Positions 6,563 through 12,267 of a stretch of 12,267 nucleotides of DNA are shown piece by piece. Made by a program: the position numbers and the translations under genes. This stretch comes from CAZEYT01 sp964516295 (GTDB lineage: Bacteria; Verrucomicrobiota; Verrucomicrobiia; Chthoniobacterales; Terrimicrobiaceae). The notes beneath the pieces are model-generated. The model was not told the origin of the DNA, ran no database searches, and saw nothing but the letters and a program-made list of their open reading frames with translations. The stretch lies in assembly GCA_964516295.1 (NCBI GenBank), contig CAZEYT010000082.1:1-12267 (forward strand), read 5' to 3'. Position 1 is the stretch's first letter. Each line of letters begins with the position of its first letter.

Positions 6563-7615
6563 CTACCCCTCCGCCCGCGTCGTGGTGCCGCGGCGCAGGG
6601 CGCATGGCAGCAGAATGATCCGCCGCGAGCTGTCGGTTCCCTCGATCCGGTGAACCAGGCGGCGGAGTGCCGCGGAGCCGAGTTCCGCCGAAGGAGCTTC
6701 CGTCGAGGTAAGCAGTGCCGATTGCGAATTGGCCGGAGATTGGGAGCAGTGAAAACCGGTGATGCCGACCTTCTTCGGAATCTCGAACTGCTGCGCCAGG
6801 AGGTAGTCGTGAAGCGAGCGCGCGGTCACCTCGCTGGCGCAGATCCATGCATCGACGCCGGAGCGCGTGAGCTCTGCAGCGCGGGGCATGGCGTTGCCGG
6901 CATGAAAGACCCCCTCGGCCAGAGCGTCCTCGAGGGTGATCTCGATGACGTCCGTGCTCCGGAATTCTTGCCCGTGCTGGATCAGTGCATCGACATAGCC
7001 GGCGAATCGTGAGCGCGACCACGTCATCCCGGCGCAGAGGCCAAAAAAGCCGATCCGCTTGTATCCGGCCTTTACGAGATGGGCGACAAGAAGGTCCATG
7101 CCGCCCCGGTCGTCGAGGGAAATCACGTCGACATCGGTTCCGGGATAATCGTGCACGATGGAGACCACGGGAAATTGCTCGCGAAGCGCCCTTGCGATCT
7201 CCTGCGGCCACCGGTGGATGAGCACGATTCCGTCAACCTGGCCTGACGTCAGAGCCCGGGGCTGAAACTCCGGCTTCAACACATTGGCGCATTCCTCCGG
7301 ACGATAATGATGGGAGATCAGGGACATATTCAGCGCGATGGCGGCGCTGCTCATTCCGGCAAGATACTCATGGTCCGTATCGAAGCCGATGCCTTGCGAC
7401 AGCGTGAGAATGTTGCTGAAGTGCTTTTGGTTGAGGATCTCTCCCCCGCGATAGCCGAGCCGTTGCGCCGCTTCGAAGACTTGCTGGCGGGTTTCAGGAT
7501 GAATTCCCGGAAGTTCCCGCAAGGCTCTCGATACAGTGCTGGCGGATATTCCCAATTGTTGCGCGATCTCGCGAAGGTTGGTGCGGCGTTTGGTCGTCAC
7601 GGTTTTGGGGGGCAT
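6563..7615 (-). CDS. LacI-family transcriptional regulator
   Basis: The 350-residue protein has the standard LacI layout: a short basic N-terminal extension (TTKRRTN), a helix-turn-helix at about 13-33 (NLREIAQQLGISASTVSRAL), a hinge helix ending QRLGY (51-55), and a periplasmic-binding-protein-like effector domain from about 67 onward. Typical blocks include QVDGIVLIH (126-134), LVKAGYKRIGFFG (160-172) and VGITGF (273-278). The common GFD acid, which contacts the ligand in several relatives, is replaced by His279 in GFHC, so the ligand may be unusual. AAGGA lies about 12 bases before the ATG. The gene is convergent to the PEP-CTERM gene and divergent from the secreted-protein cassette, the usual position for a local regulator of glycan use. 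The effector sugar cannot be read from sequence. Confidence 0.93.
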   Translation of the reverse strand: MPPKTVTTKRRTNLREIAQQLGISASTVSRALRELPGIHPETRQQVFEAAQRLGYRGGEILNQKHFSNILTLSQGIGFDTDHEYLAGMSSAAIALNMSLISHHYRPEECANVLKPEFQPRALTSGQVDGIVLIHRWPQEIARALREQFPVVSIVHDYPGTDVDVISLDDRGGMDLLVAHLVKAGYKRIGFFGLCAGMTWSRSRFAGYVDALIQHGQEFRSTDVIEITLEDALAEGVFHAGNAMPRAAELTRSGVDAWICASEVTARSLHDYLLAQQFEIPKKVGITGFHCSQSPANSQSALLTSTEAPSAELGSAALRRLVHRIEGTDSSRRIILLPCALRRGTTTRAEG

Positions 7616-7650
7616 TTTTATGAGAGTTCCTTCATTTCCTGCCGCCCTGT

Positions 7651-7676
7651 TTGCATCAACTGCGATGCCAGGTCAA
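7651..7676 (-). promoter_or_regulatory. Candidate lacI promoter and autoregulatory operator
   Basis: An interrupted inverted repeat, TTGCATC (7651-7657) and GATGCCA (7664-7670), has arms matching at six of seven positions. Directly upstream in the minus direction is TTGACC (7671-7676), a good -35 hexamer, although no convincing -10 was found. The repeat lies 36-55 bases before the lacI start, where an autorepression site would be expected. Confidence 0.35.
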
Positions 7677-7682
7677 TTCAAA

Positions 7683-7701
7683 AGCAAAAAAACGCAACAA
7701 A
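7683..7701 (+). repeat. A-rich direct-repeat element, first copy
   Basis: GCAAAAAAACGCAACAAAC resembles the element at 7754-7774 (GCAAAAAGAAGCAACAAAA at its start) with three differences in 19 bases. A diverged copy, GAAACAAAATGCAACAAAAA, lies at 4753-4772 before the PEP-CTERM gene. The shared pattern is a GCAA-type box about ten bases before GCAACAAA. Confidence 0.45.
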
Positions 7702-7753
7702 CACCATTTTGGGGCAGGTGAGAAATACTGATCTTGCGGCTCATCTACAAAGC

Positions 7754-7786
7754 GCAAAAAGAAGCAACAAAAAGTAATCTTTTTGC
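7754..7786. promoter_or_regulatory. Candidate operator cluster before the secreted-protein cassette
   Basis: GCAAAAAG (7754-7761) and its exact inverse CTTTTTGC (7779-7786) flank a second direct copy of GCAACAAAAAG (7764-7774). Within the cluster, CAAAAAG-TAAT-CTTTTTG (7768-7785) is a perfect 18-base inverted repeat with seven-base arms. The cluster lies about 40 bases before the ATG at 7825. The same octamer and undecamer occur at the PEP-CTERM promoter. Binding by the adjacent LacI protein is inference. Confidence 0.45.
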
Positions 7787-7824
7787 ATTTTTGTACTTGC
7801 ATTGCAGAGCGGGAGGGGCGATTG

Positions 7825-8520
7825 ATGAATCAACAATCCCCCCGAGAAATGAAAACATTCCGAATTCTGCGACTTTCCGCCTTGGTCCTGCTTTCAACGA
7901 CGCTTGCCGGACAGGCGGGTGACGAGACGGCCGTGTGGCTGGCGAAAGATGCCGAGGCGGCGCAGGGCGGAATCTTTCTCCCGGACAACACGGGGAAGTT
8001 CGAGTTTGCTCTCGCAGATGCGGCAGGGGTCTCGATCGGTGAGGGGCCCGGGGAGGGGGAGGACACCAAGTCGCTCGTCTTTTCCGGAACGCAGGCGGCG
8101 CCATTGAAGACCAAGACGCCTTTTCCGGCAGTTGTCACAAAGCTGGTGCTCTCGGTCCGCGTGAAATCCGCCGAGGAGACCGGCATCGAAGACGGGACGA
8201 TCCTCCGCTACGGGACGCAATGGGAGATCCGCTACGATACGAAGAAAGGTGGCTACTCGTTTGTCATCTGGCACGACAAGAATATCTACACCACCGTGTT
8301 TGTGCCGGTGAGTCGCGGGGCTTGGGCCGAGTTGAAGATCGAAGCCACCGAGGAGGCTGTTACGCTTTCTGCGGATGGCAAAGAAGTCCACGCCTTGCCG
8401 AAAGGGGCTTTCCATGCGGAAACCAACCCGTCCGCTCTCATTCTCGGAGCCGCGGCAAGCAAGCAGAGCTCGCGTCCCTTCTACGGGTCGGTAGCGGATC
8501 TCCGGATTACGGTTCAATAG
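7825..8520 (+). CDS. Small secreted protein with a concanavalin A/laminin-G-like beta-sandwich
   Basis: The ATG at 7825 is chosen because GGGAGG (7811-7816) sits eight bases before it. ATG 7849 would remove eight residues ahead of the signal peptide, and the frame open from 7783 has no such site. The 231-residue protein carries a signal peptide within 9-31 (MKTFRILRLSALVLLSTTLA then GQA). Residues from about 85 to the end alternate strands in the manner of LamG or ConA-like domains: WEIRYDTKKGGYSFVIW (123-139), AWAELKIEATEEAVTLSADG (156-175) and RPFYGSVADLRI (217-228). Such domains bind glycans or sit beside glycoside hydrolases. No catalytic residues were recognised. It is the first gene of the cassette after the operator cluster, so it probably acts outside the cytoplasm on the same substrate as the next gene. 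Confidence 0.7.
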   Translation: MNQQSPREMKTFRILRLSALVLLSTTLAGQAGDETAVWLAKDAEAAQGGIFLPDNTGKFEFALADAAGVSIGEGPGEGEDTKSLVFSGTQAAPLKTKTPFPAVVTKLVLSVRVKSAEETGIEDGTILRYGTQWEIRYDTKKGGYSFVIWHDKNIYTTVFVPVSRGAWAELKIEATEEAVTLSADGKEVHALPKGAFHAETNPSALILGAAASKQSSRPFYGSVADLRITVQ

Positions 8521-8599
8521 CCATGATCTTTTCACTGCCGGGGACGGATATGGCTCGCCACCACCGGATTCAGCGTGCGGTTTCGGATCCCTCACACCG

Positions 8600-8667
8600 G
8601 CCTCCAAGTGCCTTCAGGGGAGGCTCTCGCTGTGCCGCGGATGTCCGGGAGTCCCCGCAGGAGGCAC
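8600..8667 (+). other. Intercistronic RNA with competing hairpins
   Basis: In the 194-base gap, GCCTCC (8600-8605) can pair with GGAGGC at 8619-8624 or with a second GGAGGC at 8660-8665. The alternative hairpin GTGCCGCGG (8632-8640) with CCGC (8655-8658) and GGCAC (8663-8667) excludes the second pairing. No T-run follows. It may be a processing or stabilising structure, but chance pairing in GC-rich DNA is possible. Confidence 0.3.
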
Positions 8668-8714
8668 AAACGGGTGGTGACTATTCAGAAAGATAAAAAC
8701 GGAAAAATCAGACC

Positions 8715-10946
8715 ATGCGAATCCCTCCCTCAACTCTCCCGTCTCGCCGGCCTGCCGCGACCGGCATCCTGCATGGTGCACTGCTCGCGCTGCTTTTTTG
8801 TGCCGCTATGCGGGTCGCGATCTCTGCCTCGCCCGCTACCCCGCCTGCGGCAGAGGTTTTTGTCTCGCCTTCGGGTGACGATGCCCGCGACGGCCGCACC
8901 CGCGAGACCGCATTTGCCACCATCGAAAGGGCTCGGGACGAGGTCCGGAAGGTTTTCGCCGCCGGTGGGCTGCCGGAGGGACCCGTCCATGTGAATCTCC
9001 TGCCGGGCACTTTCCTCCTCGGGCGGTCCGTTGCCTTTACCTCGGCGGATTCCGGCACGCCGGAGCATCCGGTCATCTATCGGGCTGACGAAGCCGGAAC
9101 CGTCCGGCTCATCGGGGCGAGGGCGTTCAAGCGGTCCGATTTCCAGCCGGTAAAAGATCCTGCCTTGCTCGATCGGATGGATCCTGCTGCGCGTGGCAAG
9201 ATCGTCGCCCTCGCGGTCGGACCTGCGGGGATCCGCCATGCCGAGACGTTTCCCGACCGCTTTGATGACAGTGGAGGGCTTTTCGAGCTTTTCGTGGATG
9301 GTCAGCGCCTTCCGCTTTCACGTTGGCCGAATGATGGCGCCTACACGTTGATGGGCCGGACGCTTGTTGTTGGTGACAAGTCGACGCCCGGCGTTTTCGA
9401 ATACCGGGATGACCGCCCCGCGCGCTGGCTGAAAAATCCTGCCGTGTGGCTGAAGGGGCAATGGCGTGTCGGATGGGAGGACCCCGCCATCCGGGTCGCG
9501 AAGATCGATCCCGCCGCGAAGACGATCGCCTTCGCGGCCGGCATCCCGAACGGCATCGGCTGCAAATACAACCGTCCCGATGGAAGCGGAAAGGAACCGT
9601 GGTGTGCGATCAACTTGCTGGAGGAGATCGATCGTCCCGGCGAATGGGCCATGGATTTCTCCTCGGGCACCCTCTTTCTCTGGCCGCCGTCGGATTCTCC
9701 GGATTCCGAGATTCTCGCTTCTCAGCTCGCCGAGCCGCTCATCACGGTGGAGGGTGCTTCCCATCTGCGTTTTGTCGGGCTCACGCTCGAGTCGTCGCTC
9801 GGAGATGGCATCGTGCTGAGCAATGTCGATTCCTGTCTGGTCGCGGGCTGCACGGTGAGAAATCTTGGCCGCCGCGGCGTGGTCCTTCATGGAACGAAAT
9901 CCGGCGTGCAGAGCTGCGATATTTCCCATCTCGGTGAAGGCTGCATCTATGTGAGCGGAGGAGACCGCAAGCAGCTCATTAAGTCCGAGAACTTCGTTCT
10001 CAACAATCATCTCCACCACTACGGCGTACTGAAAAAACAGTACTCCGCGGGTATCCATGTCGGAACGCTCGGCAATCCCGCCTTCGCCGGCAGCACGCCG
10101 GATGCGGTCGGCATCCGCGCCGCCCACAACGTGATCCACCACGCGCCGCGCGATGCGTTTCTCTACTCGGGCAACGACAATGTCTACGAGTTCAACGAGG
10201 TCTATTATTGCGGGTACGACTCGAAGGACACGGGCGCTTTCTACTCGTGGCTCGATTGGACGATGCGCGGCAACATCATCCGCTACAACTATCTCCACAG
10301 CACGGTGGGGGGAGTGAATCCGGACGATGGTGCGTCAGGGAATTTTGTCTTCGGCAACGTCTTCAAAGGCCCGAATGTCGGCGTTTGGATCGCCTCGGGG
10401 CCGGACAATACGATTCAAAACAACATCTTCATCAAAGACGAAGGTTCGGTCTTCGGCATGGACGACCGGGGAACATCCCGCAAATACGCGACCAACCCGC
10501 GCCTCATCAACCGCGTTCTGGAGATCCAGCCCGACAAGGAGCCTTGGGCCAGCGCGCATCCGGAGCTGATCGGCATGCTCGACAACCAGCCCGACCTGCC
10601 GTGGCGCACAAAGTTTATCGAAAACCTCATCGTCGCCAGGGATCCCAAGCCCTCGCTGATCAAGATGAAGCCCGCGCTCGCGGCCAACCCCGAGATTCTC
10701 CTCGAGAAAGACAACCTCACGGTTGCGGGCGATCCGGGATTTGTCGATGCCGCCACGGGCAACTATGCCCTCAAGCCCGATTCCGAGGTTTTTCAGAAGA
10801 TTCCCGGGTTCGAGCCCATTCCCTTCGAAAAGATCGGCCTTGTGATCGACGAATACCGCAAGGCTCTCCCGCCGCCGGAAGCCTTTCAACGCGGACCGGA
10901 ACACAGCCCCTATCCGGAGGATCTGGATAAGAACTTTGGCACGTAA
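8715..10946 (+). CDS. Secreted right-handed parallel beta-helix protein, probable polysaccharide-active enzyme
   Basis: The 743-residue protein has a long signal peptide (hydrophobic core about 17-36, cleavage near SASPA). A short segment at 47-60 (EVFVSPSGDDARDG) followed by ATIERARDEV is the usual N-terminal cap of extracellular beta-helix proteins. A beta-sandwich-like insertion (about 120-330) contains LFVDGQRLPLSRWPNDG, and coils of the helix run from about 330 to 590. The block DTGAFYSWLDWTMRGN (495-510) then IIRYNYLHS is typical of the large beta-helix family related to GH141. The enzyme class (fucosidase, xylanase, lyase or other) cannot be fixed, and no catalytic residues are assigned. 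The tail (about 590-743) includes the GDPGFVDAATGNYALKPDS block common at the end of such helices. Only 29 bases separate its stop from the next ATG, so the two are probably co-transcribed. Confidence 0.85.
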   Translation: MRIPPSTLPSRRPAATGILHGALLALLFCAAMRVAISASPATPPAAEVFVSPSGDDARDGRTRETAFATIERARDEVRKVFAAGGLPEGPVHVNLLPGTFLLGRSVAFTSADSGTPEHPVIYRADEAGTVRLIGARAFKRSDFQPVKDPALLDRMDPAARGKIVALAVGPAGIRHAETFPDRFDDSGGLFELFVDGQRLPLSRWPNDGAYTLMGRTLVVGDKSTPGVFEYRDDRPARWLKNPAVWLKGQWRVGWEDPAIRVAKIDPAAKTIAFAAGIPNGIGCKYNRPDGSGKEPWCAINLLEEIDRPGEWAMDFSSGTLFLWPPSDSPDSEILASQLAEPLITVEGASHLRFVGLTLESSLGDGIVLSNVDSCLVAGCTVRNLGRRGVVLHGTKSGVQSCDISHLGEGCIYVSGGDRKQLIKSENFVLNNHLHHYGVLKKQYSAGIHVGTLGNPAFAGSTPDAVGIRAAHNVIHHAPRDAFLYSGNDNVYEFNEVYYCGYDSKDTGAFYSWLDWTMRGNIIRYNYLHSTVGGVNPDDGASGNFVFGNVFKGPNVGVWIASGPDNTIQNNIFIKDEGSVFGMDDRGTSRKYATNPRLINRVLEIQPDKEPWASAHPELIGMLDNQPDLPWRTKFIENLIVARDPKPSLIKMKPALAANPEILLEKDNLTVAGDPGFVDAATGNYALKPDSEVFQKIPGFEPIPFEKIGLVIDEYRKALPPPEAFQRGPEHSPYPEDLDKNFGT

Positions 10947-10975
10947 TTAAAGAATACCCCTTGTCTCCCCAAACT

Positions 10976-11698
10976 ATGAAAACGCCACGCACACCGGCCT
11001 TCACGCTCATCGAGCTTCTGATCGTGATAGCGATCATCGCCATCCTGGCTGCCCTTCTCGTACCCGCCGTCAAAGGAGGGCTCAAGTCGGCGGCCATGAC
11101 GTCCGACATGAATAACCTCCGCCAGGTTGGTGAGGGGATCGCCGCTTTTGCTGCCGATAACGACGGAAGACTCCCCCATCCGACCATCCCGATCGATGGC
11201 AATACGAACGCGAGTTTTATGGAGTCGGTGGACCGGATGCTTCCGCCGGACAAGCGGTTTTTCCGAGGGTCCGTCTATAACTGGAATCGCCGGCCTGTCT
11301 GGTTCTCAAAAACTTTTGCCAAGAAGCCGGATGGGCAAAGCATTCCGTCCGGCGCCTATTACTGGGGGCAGGCCTGGGGCATGAACGTTTATCTTTGGTA
11401 CAATGCATCGCCGTTGAACGGAACCAACGCGTTTGATGGAAACATCCGCAGGGCTCCCAACCTCTCCAAGCTGGTTATCGTCGGAGAGCAGAATGGAGGC
11501 GGACATGAGTTCAATCCCAGAGTCGCGCCGGAGACCAATAACAACGTGAGGACGTATTACCGCGTCTCGCGCGACGGTAAGGCCTTCTATCTTTTCGGCG
11601 ACTATCACATCGAGCTCATTGAGGGCGACCAATCGGTCATCGCCCATCCGGAGTACCGGACCTACAACCCGACCAACCGTCTCTACTACGCCTGGTAG
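10976..11698 (+). CDS. Pseudopilin-like protein with prepilin N-terminal cleavage/methylation signal
   Basis: ATG 10976 gives 240 residues and a compact leader, MKTPRTPA, followed by the mature N-terminus FTLIELLIVIAIIAILAALL. A TTG at 10961 would add five residues and is not needed. Glu13 is the conserved +5 glutamate. The -1 residue before cleavage is Ala rather than the usual Gly, which is frequent in Verrucomicrobia and Planctomycetes. The globular part contains a VIVGEQNGGGHEFNP block and LFGDYHIELI (196-205), resembling the FADGH motif of the large type II pseudopilin-like families in these phyla. These proteins are made in many copies per genome, often next to secreted glycan-degrading enzymes, and may belong to envelope fibres or a type II secretion-like machine. 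Their real role is unknown. Located just after the beta-helix gene and in the same direction. Confidence 0.9.
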   Translation: MKTPRTPAFTLIELLIVIAIIAILAALLVPAVKGGLKSAAMTSDMNNLRQVGEGIAAFAADNDGRLPHPTIPIDGNTNASFMESVDRMLPPDKRFFRGSVYNWNRRPVWFSKTFAKKPDGQSIPSGAYYWGQAWGMNVYLWYNASPLNGTNAFDGNIRRAPNLSKLVIVGEQNGGGHEFNPRVAPETNNNVRTYYRVSRDGKAFYLFGDYHIELIEGDQSVIAHPEYRTYNPTNRLYYAW

Positions 11699-11802
11699 GT
11701 AGAGAATGCGTCCGATCGTGGGCTGAGGCGACCTTGCCTTTGTGCGAGCTTTCGTAGGGAACGGACTTTCCGTGACTCCCGGGGTCGGCTAACGCTGTCG
11801 CC

Positions 11803-12267
11803 GTGAAAGATGGCGACGCCCAATCACAAACCGGTGTTCCCCCGGGACAACCCGGTTTCCGGGAGGCCATTTTTTTCTGGCTCAAGCTGGGCTTGATCAG
11901 CTTCGGCGGCCCCGCGGCGCAGATTGCCATGATGCATGCCGAGCTGGTCGAGCGGCGGCGCTGGATCAGCGAGGCACGGTTTCTCCACGCTTTGAATTAC
12001 TGCATGCTCCTGCCGGGACCGGAGGCCCAGCAGCTTTCCATCTACGTCGGCTGGCTGCTTCACCGGACCTGGGGCGGAATCGTCGCAGGGACGCTTTTTG
12101 TCCTTCCCTCGGCTCTGATTCTTTGGGTCCTCAGCTATGTGTATGTGGCTCACGGGAACCTGCCGTTGGTGGTGGCCGTTTTCGATGGCTTGAAGCCGGC
12201 GATACTTGCGATCGTGGTGGCCGCGGTGATCCGCATCGGACGAAAGGCGCTCAAGAATGACGTGATG
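11803..12267 (+). CDS. chrA: Chromate transporter ChrA family, N-terminal part
   Basis: The frame opens with GTG at 11803, the only start codon after the in-frame stop at 11773-11775, and remains open to the right edge (155 codons). After a hydrophilic lead of about 20 residues the CHR domain begins with FREAIFFWLKLGLISFGGP, then HAELVERRRWI, FLHALNYCMLLPGPEAQQL and YVGWLLHRTWGGIVAG. FGGP (34-37) and PGPEAQQL (71-78) are the diagnostic motifs, and several membrane helices are visible. ChrA proteins export chromate across the inner membrane, although some homologues are only assumed to do so. A gap of 104 bases with no clear terminator separates it from the pseudopilin gene. It is functionally unrelated to that cassette, so it probably has its own promoter. 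Confidence 0.92.
   Translation, partial: MKDGDAQSQTGVPPGQPGFREAIFFWLKLGLISFGGPAAQIAMMHAELVERRRWISEARFLHALNYCMLLPGPEAQQLSIYVGWLLHRTWGGIVAGTLFVLPSALILWVLSYVYVAHGNLPLVVAVFDGLKPAILAIVVAAVIRIGRKALKNDVM

Noticed and set aside
7683..7786. CRISPR-like array from the A-rich repeated elements
   Set aside because: Only two or three short diverged copies with irregular spacing are present, and no cas genes are nearby; regulatory sites are more likely.
9318..10298. Minus-strand open frame (326 codons)
   Set aside because: Antisense to the beta-helix gene, with low-complexity Arg/Val/Ala composition and no motif.
11699..11802. Terminator between the pseudopilin and chromate transporter genes
   Set aside because: No stem followed by a T-run was found; only weak short pairings are present.

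Overview
The window looks like chromosomal DNA of a free-living, carbohydrate-degrading Verrucomicrobiota (Spartobacteria- or Opitutae-like). This is inferred from gene content: GC-rich coding sequence, few Shine-Dalgarno sites, a PEP-CTERM autotransporter-repeat protein, a TIGR04073-type exosortase-associated protein, a LacI regulator beside a secreted beta-helix protein, and a pseudopilin-like protein with an AFTLIELL leader. No rRNA, tRNA, CRISPR array or transposase was seen.

Left arm (1-2661, minus strand). Three overlapping genes appear to form one operon: a secreted phosphodiester-glycosidase (NAGPA/DUF2233) protein, then opgG, then a gene running off the window that is probably opgH. 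OpgG and OpgH make osmoregulated periplasmic beta-glucan. The glycosidase as first gene is the unusual part.

Centre-left (2750-4568). A divergent FGGY-family sugar kinase is followed by a bidirectional intrinsic terminator shared with a convergent exosortase-associated small secreted protein.

Centre (4569-7824). An AT-rich promoter region precedes a PEP-CTERM surface protein built of autotransporter-associated beta-strand repeats. A convergent LacI-family regulator follows, then an AT-rich intergenic region. The two AT-rich regions share sequence elements (GCAACAAAAAG, GCAAAAAG, TTGCAT) and contain inverted repeats that could be operators of this LacI protein.

Right arm (7825-11698, plus strand). 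A small secreted beta-sandwich protein, a large secreted right-handed beta-helix protein (probable polysaccharide-active enzyme) and a pseudopilin-like protein lie in the same direction and may be co-expressed under LacI control. The window ends in the first 155 codons of a ChrA-type chromate transporter, apparently unrelated.

The most interesting signals are the glycosidase-opgG-opgH operon and the predicted LacI regulon, which may tie a PEP-CTERM surface protein to a secreted glycan-degradation and pseudopilin cassette.
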